From Pseudomonadota bacterium (GTDB lineage Bacteria > Desulfobacterota > Syntrophorhabdia > Syntrophorhabdales > Syntrophorhabdaceae): a stretch of DNA of 64,000 nucleotides. Position numbers and translations under genes: made by a program. Position 1 is the stretch's first letter, and each line of letters starts with the position of its first letter. The notes below the pieces were generated by a model that was not told the DNA's origin, did no database searches, and was given only the letters and a program-made list of their open reading frames with translations. The stretch lies in the NCBI GenBank assembly GCA_026388255.1, contig JAPLKC010000043.1, positions 1 to 64,000 of the forward strand, given 5' to 3'. Shown here one piece after another: positions 9,166 through 16,817 of the stretch.

Positions 9166-10848
9166 ATGGACGCAGAAAAAATAGACCAAATAGAATGCTC
9201 GCCCGAAGAAGATAGGATAACCGAGTTACTCACAAAACCGGCATCCTTTATCAGGGAGTTCATCGAAGATCAGCTTGAAAAAACAAGGAAGCTGACCATG
9301 ATCGGTGTTGCCCTGTCTGCTGAAAAAAACATCGACAGGCTTCTCGACATGATTGTTGAGGAGGCAAGATATTTTACCAATGCTGAAGGAGGGACACTGT
9401 ATATCATGTCCGATGACGGGCAAGAACTCCATTTTGCCGTCGTCCAAAGTTCTACTCTCAATATCCATATGGGTGGAACAAGCGGAAAAATTACCTGGCG
9501 TCCGGTATTACTGGTAAACACGGACGGCACACCGAATTATTCAAATGTCTCTACCTACGCTGCCCTGTCAGGCAAGGTGGTCAATATTCCCGATGTGTAT
9601 GATGCAGAGGGATTTAATTTTGAAGGCACACGTACATTTGACAAAAGAAACGGGTACAGGTCAAAATCAATGCTTGTTGTCCCGATGAGAAATCACGAAA
9701 ATGACATCATTGGCGTGCTTCAGCTTTTAAATGCAAGCGATATATCGACAGGTGAAGTTGTTCCCTTCTCTGCCGATAACCGCCGGATGACAGAATCGTT
9801 GGCATCACAGGCAGCGGTAGCCCTCACCAACAACCTGCTCATCCACGGACTGGAAAACCTTTTGGAATCATTTATTAAATCAATCGCTGCTGCAATCGAT
9901 GAAAAATCTCCCTATACCGGTGGTCATGTGAGGCGCGTTGCAGAGCTGACAATGACCATTGCAAACAAGATAAATACATCCACAGAAGGTTTTTATGCGG
10001 ATACGCATTTTAATGAAGACCAGATGAAAGAACTTCGGATAGCCGCATGGCTCCATGATGTAGGCAAGGTAACAACGCCGGAATATGTCGTTGACAAAGC
10101 AACAAAACTTGAAACTATTTGTGACCGGATTGAACTGTTGAAAACCCGTTTTGAGGTATTAAAGAGAGACCACGAAATCGAGTTTCTAAAAAAAGTGGGC
10201 GGGCAAGGACCATCCTTAGAAAAGGGCAATGTTGTTTATAATGGAAACGATTTTATTAAAACACTTGAAGAAGACCTGATGTTCCTTGACGGTGCCAATG
10301 ATGGGAGCAAATTTATGACTGACGAAATGGTTAAGAGGGTAAACGAAATTGCAGGCAGCCGGTGGACTGCAGATGGCACGTTAAAATCCATACTTACCGA
10401 TGATGAAATCCGTAATCTTTGTATCAGGAACGGAACTCTTACTGAAGATGAAAGAAACATTATCAATAATCATGCCAAGGTTACTCATAAGATGCTCTCT
10501 CAATTGCCTTTCCCGAAGAAATTGAAGCATGTTCCGTATTATGCAGCAACACATCACGAAAGACCTGATGGTTCGGGCTACCCTCTTGGCCTTAAGGGAG
10601 ATCAACTCCCTCTTCAATCACGCATGCTTGCGCTGGCTGATATATTTGAAGCCCTTACCGCTAAAGACAGGCCGTATAAAAAGGGGAAAGCCATCTCCGA
10701 GGTAATTAAGATCATGAAATTCATGGTGAAAGATAACTATATCGATCCTGAACTGTTTGACTTCTTTATAAAAGAGCAAATATATTTAGATTATGCAAAA
10801 GAAGAGCTCGCACCCCAACAAATCGATCTCGATAAGATTGAGTTATAA
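9166..10848 (+). CDS. GAF domain HD-GYP phosphodiesterase
   Basis: 560 aa, cytoplasmic. A GAF domain (about 50-215; ends with SLASQAAVALTNN) is followed by an HD-GYP domain, the class that hydrolyses cyclic di-GMP. Visible motifs are GGHVRRV, the HD pair in LHDVGK, the distal HHE at 463-465 and DGSGYPLGLKGDQLP. An unusual insert of about 100 residues separates LHDVGK from the HHERPDGSGYP part. AAGGA lies upstream of the ATG. It follows the channel gene by 59 bases and is probably co-transcribed, so a ligand-sensing c-di-GMP hydrolase linked to ion flow is possible. Confidence 0.9.
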   Translation: MDAEKIDQIECSPEEDRITELLTKPASFIREFIEDQLEKTRKLTMIGVALSAEKNIDRLLDMIVEEARYFTNAEGGTLYIMSDDGQELHFAVVQSSTLNIHMGGTSGKITWRPVLLVNTDGTPNYSNVSTYAALSGKVVNIPDVYDAEGFNFEGTRTFDKRNGYRSKSMLVVPMRNHENDIIGVLQLLNASDISTGEVVPFSADNRRMTESLASQAAVALTNNLLIHGLENLLESFIKSIAAAIDEKSPYTGGHVRRVAELTMTIANKINTSTEGFYADTHFNEDQMKELRIAAWLHDVGKVTTPEYVVDKATKLETICDRIELLKTRFEVLKRDHEIEFLKKVGGQGPSLEKGNVVYNGNDFIKTLEEDLMFLDGANDGSKFMTDEMVKRVNEIAGSRWTADGTLKSILTDDEIRNLCIRNGTLTEDERNIINNHAKVTHKMLSQLPFPKKLKHVPYYAATHHERPDGSGYPLGLKGDQLPLQSRMLALADIFEALTAKDRPYKKGKAISEVIKIMKFMVKDNYIDPELFDFFIKEQIYLDYAKEELAPQQIDLDKIEL

Positions 10849-10979
10849 GCATCGAACAGACACGCCCGGGCGATGATCAGCTCAGGATATCCCATTATAT
10901 TAAAGAGTAATTCATGTACTAATTCAATGTACTGTTGAGAATTTCGTAAAAAATATGTTAGCATAGTCTTTAAAAAGCC

Positions 10980-11540
10980 ATGGATATTTTAAAAACAATT
11001 CAGGAAAGAAGGAGCATAAGAAAATATAAAACCGATCCGGTGCCTGAAGAGATTCTCTTTGAGATTCTTGAGGCGGCAAGACGGGCACCTTCATGGGCAA
11101 ACACACAAACATGGCGGTTTATCATTGTAAAAGACGATCTGACAAAAAGGCTTTTATCAGACACACTCGGATCGAATAACCCCGCCAGGAACGCACTTAT
11201 TGAAGCCCCGTTAACAATATGTCTTGCCTCAAAAAGAGGCGTATCCGGTTTTTATAAAGGGCAATGCTCTACAGATAAGGGGGATTATTGGTTCATGTTC
11301 GATGCGGGAATTGCTATGGAGCACCTCGTGCTTGCAGCATGGAATTTCGGTCTCGGCACATGCCATGTCGGTCTCTTTGATGCAGGGCAAGTAGAGGACA
11401 TATTAAATATCCCCGATGATTATGCAATTGTCGAAATGACACCCCTTGGATATTTTGATATTGTACCTGCTATAACACCAAGAAAGACCTTCCAGGATAT
11501 CGTATATCTCAACCAATTCGGCGAACCGTATAAAAAATAA
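10980..11540 (+). CDS. Nitroreductase family protein
   Basis: 186 aa FMN-dependent NAD(P)H oxidoreductase. The family start MDILKTIQERRSIRKYKTDP and the FMN-contact region ARRAPSWANTQTWRF are clear, and MEHLVLAAWNFGLGTCHVG gives the second FMN element. These enzymes reduce nitroaromatics, quinones or enones; the natural substrate is unknown. No clear ribosome site precedes the ATG. It is followed 20 bases later by the aminotransferase gene. Confidence 0.88.
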   Translation: MDILKTIQERRSIRKYKTDPVPEEILFEILEAARRAPSWANTQTWRFIIVKDDLTKRLLSDTLGSNNPARNALIEAPLTICLASKRGVSGFYKGQCSTDKGDYWFMFDAGIAMEHLVLAAWNFGLGTCHVGLFDAGQVEDILNIPDDYAIVEMTPLGYFDIVPAITPRKTFQDIVYLNQFGEPYKK

Positions 11541-11560
11541 ATAAAGAAAAAGGATTTCCA

Positions 11561-12664
11561 ATGAACATACCGGTTATAAACTTGAAAGAACAATACAAAA
11601 AGGTAAAAAAGGATATTTCGAAGAGTTTGGAGGAGATTCTGTCGGAGCAAAGACTGATCCTCGGCAAATACTGTACCTTGCTTGAAAACGCTATTGCAGA
11701 TTATGCCGGTGTGCCTTATGCAATAACATGTGCAAACGGCACCGATGCATTAATCCTTTCTCTCATGGCGCTCGGCATAAAAGAGGGTGACGAGGTCATT
11801 ACAACACCGTATACATTTTTTTCAACAGCAAGCTCTATTGCCCTTCTGGGGGCAAAACCGGTGTTTGTTGACGTGAGGAAGGAAGACCTTAATATTGACC
11901 CTGTGCTTATTGAGCTCGCAATAACACCGAAAACAAAGGCTATCACAGTAGTTCATCTCTTTGGAAAACTCTGCGATATGGACAGTATATGTAAAATCGG
12001 AAAAAAATACGGAATTCCTATTGTTGAGGATATGGCGCAATCACTCGGCGCCCGGCGAAATGGAAACATGTCCGGAAGCTTTGGAGACATAGCATCCCTG
12101 AGCTTTTACCCGACAAAAAACCTGGGTGGCATAGGTGAAGGCGGGATGGTGCTTACAAAGAGAAAAGACCTCGGCGAGAAGGCAAAAAAACTCAGGGTTC
12201 ACGGCATGGGTAATGCCACTTACCATCATGAAATGATAGGCATAAACAGCAGGCTTGACGAGATAAAGGCATGCGCCCTTGTTGCTAAATTTCCCTACCT
12301 TGAATCATGGAATGCAAAAAGGATTGAAAACGCAAAATTTTACAACAAAAAACTGGGTGGTTTGCCTATTATGCTTCCTCAGCTTGACAACGATACATCC
12401 CACATTATCCATCAATACGTTATAAGGGTAAAAGAGAGGGACAGGCTCCAGGGTTTTTTAAAAGAGAAGGGTATTCAGACAGGGATATATTATCCTGTCC
12501 CGCTTCATCTCCAGGAATGCTTCGGCTACCTGGGTTATGCAAAAGGTTCTTTTCCCGTCTCAGAAGATGCTGCTTTAACAAGCCTCGCTCTTCCGGCATA
12601 CCCTGAACTGAAAAAGACGGAGAAAAACTATATTATAGATGCCATAAAGGAATTCTTTCATTAA
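11561..12664 (+). CDS. DegT/DnrJ/EryC1/StrS family sugar aminotransferase
   Basis: PLP enzyme of 367 aa that makes amino sugars for surface polysaccharide or antibiotic-like sugars from keto-sugar nucleotides. The N-terminus (IPVINLKEQYKKVK), CANGTDALILSL, EDMAQSLGARRNG and the PLP lysine in SFYPTKNLGGIGEGG (Lys186) are all present, so it should be active. No other sugar-nucleotide genes are nearby. It is the last gene before the tRNA-Sec. Confidence 0.92.
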   Translation: MNIPVINLKEQYKKVKKDISKSLEEILSEQRLILGKYCTLLENAIADYAGVPYAITCANGTDALILSLMALGIKEGDEVITTPYTFFSTASSIALLGAKPVFVDVRKEDLNIDPVLIELAITPKTKAITVVHLFGKLCDMDSICKIGKKYGIPIVEDMAQSLGARRNGNMSGSFGDIASLSFYPTKNLGGIGEGGMVLTKRKDLGEKAKKLRVHGMGNATYHHEMIGINSRLDEIKACALVAKFPYLESWNAKRIENAKFYNKKLGGLPIMLPQLDNDTSHIIHQYVIRVKERDRLQGFLKEKGIQTGIYYPVPLHLQECFGYLGYAKGSFPVSEDAALTSLALPAYPELKKTEKNYIIDAIKEFFH

Positions 12665-12838
12665 TAGACTGTTGTTAAGAGTGCTTTTGTCCATTCGATC
12701 CGTTTGTATGAATTTCGCCTTTATTACAGATGTCCCTTTACGGACAGGCAGGCAAGACAGGGGTCGGCCATACTTATGGAAATTTCCGGATACAAGTAGA
12801 TTGACAAAAATGCATACATTTAATACATTATTCACAAT

Positions 12839-12934
12839 GGAAGTGCCAAGGCGCCTGGTGGGTCTCCTGGTCTTCAAAACCAGTGCACGGGTGTAGAGCC
12901 CGTGGGTGGGTTCGATTCCCATGCACTTCCGCCA
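12839..12934 (+). tRNA. selC: tRNA-Sec (anticodon TCA)
   Basis: 96 bases including an encoded CCA. The acceptor stem has 8 pairs (GGAAGTGC with GCACTTCC), as expected for selenocysteine tRNA. The anticodon arm CTGGT-CTTCAAA-ACCAG carries TCA at 12874-12876, a long variable arm pairs CACGGG with CCCGTG, and the T loop is TTCGATT. This reads UGA as selenocysteine with SelA, SelB and SelD, none of which is in this window. yedF at 53 kb fits the same trait. Confidence 0.96.
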
Positions 12935-12955
12935 TAACTTGTTGATTTAATTAAT

Positions 12956-13001
12956 TGTGATCGGTACAATAAGTTGGTCCTTTTAACCAGCTTATGCTAC
13001 C
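12956..13001 (+). repeat. Diverged copy of the insertion-sequence-like end repeat
   Basis: These 46 bases match the minus strand of 28247-28292 with three mismatches. The arms GGTACAATAAGTTGGT and ACCAGCTTATGCTACC form an imperfect hairpin around CCTTTTA. It begins 22 bases after the tRNA-Sec gene, a place where mobile DNA often integrates. No transposase gene is present. Confidence 0.7.
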
Positions 13002-13354
13002 CAACAAAGTTTTACGAATATTATCTCAATTTTGCTGATAATGCGGAAAAAATGAATGACGGGGATAGCAGGTTAGCACCCGTAATTCTCATAAATAACT
13101 GTCCTGTTTAATCAAAAACAGGTTCCAAAAGATGGTAAAATTGCTTCATGGTCATTCATATGCAGGTCAGGTTAAGCATTGTTGTGATAGACCACTTATA
13201 ATAATCAGGAAATTACTCAAACAAGGAAGGCTCTCATTCTTGATAATATGGCGTTCAGCTTCCCTCTCTACTCTCTAAACTTCCTCTCTGCCTCCCAAGA
13301 CAGCCAAACCTCAGTGAAAAGATTATTTATTAATGTAATCAATGACAAAGTTCC
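13002..13354. other. Intergenic region, nothing clear
   Basis: About 350 bases between the repeat and the convergent end of the CoA-transferase gene. The only structure I see is a short hairpin (CCTGTTT...AAACAGG near 13109-13128). No coding frame looks real. Confidence 0.4.
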
Positions 13355-14125
13355 CTACTTTCCCAGCACGATCCCTGTCGGGTCTATTTCCTCCCGTAGA
13401 AGTTTCAGATATTCCGGGGGAGGGGTCGGACTTTCTCTGATCACATCAGGGGGAATAATATCAAAACTGGAGTTCGCCTTTACCGATTCTATGGTCTCAC
13501 CGGGATGGAGAGAAAGAAGCTCTATTCTTTTCGATTCTGTATGAAACCCATAGATTGCAAACTGAGTCACAAGCCTGTATGGCCCTGTCCCTCTCGGCAG
13601 ACCCGCTTTCTCTCTGGAACCAGGACCGTCAAGATATCCCGCGCTGGTCAGAAAGTCAAGTTTATTGACAAAGGTCTGCTTAGATTGTTTTGCAGTTATA
13701 ATAATAAGCTTTTGAGAGAAAGATGCCACATCCGCGGCGCCTCCTGATCCGGGCAGTCTGGTTTTGGGGTGGTCGTGGTCTCCAATCACCGTAGTATTCA
13801 GGTTCCCGTATATATCGATCTGTGCAGCCCCAAGGAAACCATAGTCAATGTACCCTGCCTGTGATAGAGACATAATATCGTGCATACTGCTTGCCATAAT
13901 GCTTTTATGGAAGGTCCTCCCCTGTCCGACGGAAATGGGGAGTTCCGGTATGCGGGGGCCTATCCCTCCGGCCTCGAAGACAATGAGAAGGTTGGGGGCA
14001 TGGGTTTTCTGGGCAAGCATGGCGGCGATTATCGGAAGACCCGTACCCACGAAGACGGACTTTTTGTCTTCAAGCATTAAGGCTCCCAGATATGCAAGGT
14101 ATTCCCTTATATTATAGTTTTCCAT
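13355..14125 (-). CDS. CoA-transferase family I, beta subunit (glutaconate/3-oxoacid type)
   Basis: 256 aa. It resembles GctB-type subunits: GTGLPIIAAMLAQK, the probable catalytic glutamate in VFEAGGIGPR (Glu51, close to Glu54 of Acidaminococcus glutaconate CoA-transferase), and the glycine loop LPGSGGAADV. With the alpha subunit it moves CoA from a donor such as acetyl- or succinyl-CoA to a carboxylic acid. It is the last gene of the catabolic cluster, 6 bases after the alpha gene. Substrate unknown. Confidence 0.9.
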   Translation of the reverse strand: MENYNIREYLAYLGALMLEDKKSVFVGTGLPIIAAMLAQKTHAPNLLIVFEAGGIGPRIPELPISVGQGRTFHKSIMASSMHDIMSLSQAGYIDYGFLGAAQIDIYGNLNTTVIGDHDHPKTRLPGSGGAADVASFSQKLIIITAKQSKQTFVNKLDFLTSAGYLDGPGSREKAGLPRGTGPYRLVTQFAIYGFHTESKRIELLSLHPGETIESVKANSSFDIIPPDVIRESPTPPPEYLKLLREEIDPTGIVLGK

Positions 14126-14131
14126 AGTTCC

Positions 14132-15142
14132 TCACTTTCTCCAGGGAGCGCTCATGGGCTCTCTCATGGATTCTCTTCGTCTGAGATAATTCATCTGCCT
14201 GATGCCTCCGCAAAGCTCGAGATATTCTTCAAAATTGTGTACCCCGAATACATATTTCTGGAGATAGGCCTGCACGCCATCTTGGGTCTTAGCCATACCG
14301 AGCCATTCCGAGATATGTTCCTCATCGTAGAAGTAGACACCTGGCATCTCGCAGGGATGGGAGCCGTAGGGCGATTCAATAACTGCGTCAACACAGAAGA
14401 AGGGGATGACCGTCCTCCATGGTTCATCGCGGATCATCTCATCATTGACAATCTCTTCCGCTGTGACAATGAGCCTGCGGGCGCATCGGGCTAATTCGAA
14501 ATCTTCCACTGTAATGCCGTCGATCTGGGCGTTTCCGTAAACATCAGCGCGGTTGACATGTATAAATGCCGCATCAGGGTAGGCCGCCGGAATAAGCACA
14601 ATGGGATTTCCCGTATATGGATCCCTCGCGGTTTTGCAGGAACTGTATTTCAACGTATCGGTCCCGAGTAAGGTGCGGGAGGGAATAAAGGAAAGACCCA
14701 TCATACCTGCAAGGAACCGCCATTGATACCCGCCGTTGCTTGTTTCTGCAAGGACTTTGCACTCCCCGCTTTCTACCATCCTTTTTCCTGCCGGGGAGAG
14801 GCCTCTTAACTCGTGACCAAAGGAGTAAGCGGGTTCTACCCTGTTCACACACCCGGAACCGACAAGAAGATCGAGGTCGTGAACTGCTGTTTTTCCTGCC
14901 ATGGCAAGATTTCTCTTCTTCTGTCTTATTATCTCGTAGATGATCTCCATGGAGACTCTGACATGACCAAAGCCTCCGCTTGCAATATAGTCCCCATCTC
15001 CGACAAACTGTTCTACCGCCTCTTTGGCAGTCATCAGCTTGCTTTTCAGTTCCCGGGACTTCTTTTTCTGCACCCATTCGCGGGCCTCATCGGGGTGATG
15101 CCATCCGATAAGCTCGCCCGATCCTTCATCCAGTATTTCCAT
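14132..15142 (-). CDS. CoA-transferase family I, alpha subunit
   Basis: 336 aa from the ATG at 15142, chosen for its AAAGGAG ribosome site; the frame is open further upstream but would overlap the cyclase gene. MTAKEAVEQFVGDGDYIASGGFG and VHVNRADVYGN-type text (IHVNRADVYGNAQIDG) are typical of the alpha subunit, which binds the CoA moiety. It pairs with the beta gene directly downstream. Expected to work as a heteromer in the cytoplasm. Confidence 0.9.
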   Translation of the reverse strand: MEILDEGSGELIGWHHPDEAREWVQKKKSRELKSKLMTAKEAVEQFVGDGDYIASGGFGHVRVSMEIIYEIIRQKKRNLAMAGKTAVHDLDLLVGSGCVNRVEPAYSFGHELRGLSPAGKRMVESGECKVLAETSNGGYQWRFLAGMMGLSFIPSRTLLGTDTLKYSSCKTARDPYTGNPIVLIPAAYPDAAFIHVNRADVYGNAQIDGITVEDFELARCARRLIVTAEEIVNDEMIRDEPWRTVIPFFCVDAVIESPYGSHPCEMPGVYFYDEEHISEWLGMAKTQDGVQAYLQKYVFGVHNFEEYLELCGGIRQMNYLRRRESMREPMSAPWRK

Positions 15143-15167
15143 GCTTTCTCCTTTATCCTTCTGATCT

Positions 15168-15971
15168 TTATTCTTCCCAAACAAGGGCAACGGGTCTTAC
15201 CCATCCGGCACTTGCCCGTTTTACCTTAATAGGGAAACAACAAATAGTGAACCCGTAGGGACGGCCTATGGCGGAGAGATTGGCCATTTTCTCCATGTGA
15301 CAGTAACCTATCTCTATCCCGGCAAAATGGGCCTCCCATATGACCTTGCGGTCTTTTGTCTCTTCAAAGTCTTTGGCCTGAACAGAGAGGGGGCGGTCAA
15401 AGCTCCAAGCATCGATCCCCATTATCCTCACCCCTTTTCTCGCGAGAAAGAGGGTGGCCTCCCTGGTCATACCGGGACCCTTTGAGAGATATTCAGGCTT
15501 ACCCCAGAAAGCATCGGCGCCTGTATGAATAATCACTATGTCCATGGGCTTAATGTCGTAGCCTATCCTTTTCAATTCATCTTTGATGTCTGATACGGTA
15601 ATGCTATAGGAGTCTCCCTTATGACGAAAATCGAGAAGCGCCCCATCGTGGAAGCACCACTCGAGGGGTATCTCATCGATAGTCATGGAAGGCAGGCCGT
15701 TGTCCTGTGTTGGATGGTAATGGTATGGGGCATCCATATGGGTACCTGAGTGGGTAGTAAGGGTTATGGACTCGGCGGCCCAGCCGAGACCTTGAGGGAG
15801 GTCTTTGTCCTCCAATCCCGGGAAGAACTGCTTCATTGTTCTTCCGCCCTCGATATGGTCAATGTACTCTATCTTTGGTATAGAGACAGGCGGGTCACTT
15901 GGAAGGTCGGACTCTACGGTGATGCTCAAGTCAATAAAACGTGTATGTTTCCTATGTATATTATTGTTCAT
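15168..15971 (-). CDS. Cyclase family protein (kynurenine formamidase-like metal hydrolase)
   Basis: 267 aa. The family metal motif HSGTHMDAPYHY lies near residue 95, the starting element RFIDLSITVESDLPSDPP is present and GIDAWSFDRPL follows later. Relatives hydrolyse amides or open rings, for example kynurenine formamidase, isatin hydrolase and cyclohexanedione-type hydrolases. In this operon, ring opening or C-C/amide hydrolysis ahead of CoA activation is a sensible guess. GGGAGG precedes the ATG. Gaps of 27 and 25 bases to the neighbours support one transcript. Confidence 0.85.
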   Translation of the reverse strand: MNNNIHRKHTRFIDLSITVESDLPSDPPVSIPKIEYIDHIEGGRTMKQFFPGLEDKDLPQGLGWAAESITLTTHSGTHMDAPYHYHPTQDNGLPSMTIDEIPLEWCFHDGALLDFRHKGDSYSITVSDIKDELKRIGYDIKPMDIVIIHTGADAFWGKPEYLSKGPGMTREATLFLARKGVRIMGIDAWSFDRPLSVQAKDFEETKDRKVIWEAHFAGIEIGYCHMEKMANLSAIGRPYGFTICCFPIKVKRASAGWVRPVALVWEE

Positions 15972-15998
15972 ATTTTTTGGCCTCCCTTCCCATTTTTC

Positions 15999-16250
15999 TC
16001 AGGATTTATTACGTTCAACACTGTTTCGAAGGATGCCGATACCTTCCACTTTCAACTCGACAACGTCTCCGGGCTTGATCCACTTGTTCAGCTCTTTGCC
16101 GCAGCCATTACCCACTGTTCCCGAACCTATAAACTCTCCGGGATAGAGGGGGTCTTCCATGGACAGATATGTAATCAACTCGGAAACTCGAAATGCATAT
16201 CGCTGCTCCTGCCATCCGACTACATTCTTGTTTTTATAGCTTACGGACAT
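15999..16250 (-). pseudogene. C-terminal remnant of a fumarylacetoacetate hydrolase family protein
   Basis: Only 83 residues remain of a family length near 280. The end is unmistakable: SELITYLSMEDPLYPGEF, then GSGTVGNGCGKEL and KPGDVVELKVEGIGILRN, matching the substrate loop and C-terminus of FAA-hydrolase/acetopyruvate hydrolase-like proteins. The frame is closed by TAG at 16272-16274, which abuts the 3' end of the Fe-S gene, and no ribosome site precedes the first Met. The catalytic metal-binding half is missing, so it is most likely dead, cut by a deletion within the operon. Confidence 0.8.
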
Positions 16251-16280
16251 GCCCGCCCGTATATTTTTCGGCTAAAAAAA

Positions 16281-16814
16281 TTACAGCGGCACAAGCTTCC
16301 ATCGTGCCGAGACATAACATACTTTTCCCATATACACCTTATGTCTGCCTTCGGTTGCTTTGTCGAGTTCACGAGGCGTTACGTACTGGAGAGACCCACC
16401 TGAGCAGTGCTGGACACAGCTCGGAATAAGGCCGTATTCGAGGCGGTCGATACACATCGAACATTTCCACGCTGTACTTTTCTTCGGGTTGATCTGAATA
16501 GCGCCGAAAGGACACGCGTGCACGCAGTAACCGCATTCTTTGCACGCAGTGTTATCGACCAGAACAACTCCGTCTTTTCTTTTCGAGATAGCACCATGGG
16601 GGCATACCGCCATACACAGCGGGTCGTCGCACTGAAGGCATGTGGTAAACACAAAATCCGTGGTCAGTTCGCCATTTATGCTTCTTGGTTCTATGGTAAC
16701 CACCGAGACCGCCCTCGGCCCCGGGGGCAGATCATTCTCCTGTTTGCAGGCAACCTCGCATGCAAAACAGCGTATGCACCTGTCTATATCAATCAGCAGC
16801 GTCCCGGTTTCCAT
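16281..16814 (-). CDS. 4Fe-4S dicluster electron-transfer subunit of a molybdopterin oxidoreductase
   Basis: 177 aa with the HycB/DmsB/NrfC pattern of four cysteine groups: CIRCFACEVACK, CLQCDDPLCMAVCP, CKECGYCVHACP and CSMCIDRL. It should carry four [4Fe-4S] clusters and shuttle electrons to or from the catalytic subunit encoded 3 bases upstream. There is no Tat signal, so the complex is probably cytoplasmic. GGAGGG precedes the start. Confidence 0.92.
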   Translation of the reverse strand: METGTLLIDIDRCIRCFACEVACKQENDLPPGPRAVSVVTIEPRSINGELTTDFVFTTCLQCDDPLCMAVCPHGAISKRKDGVVLVDNTACKECGYCVHACPFGAIQINPKKSTAWKCSMCIDRLEYGLIPSCVQHCSGGSLQYVTPRELDKATEGRHKVYMGKVCYVSARWKLVPL

Positions 16815-16817
16815 TCC

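Noticed and set aside
13239-13544. Plus-strand frames opposite the CoA-transferase and other minus-strand genes
   Set aside because: They are antisense shadows of well-supported genes and lack ribosome sites and family motifs.
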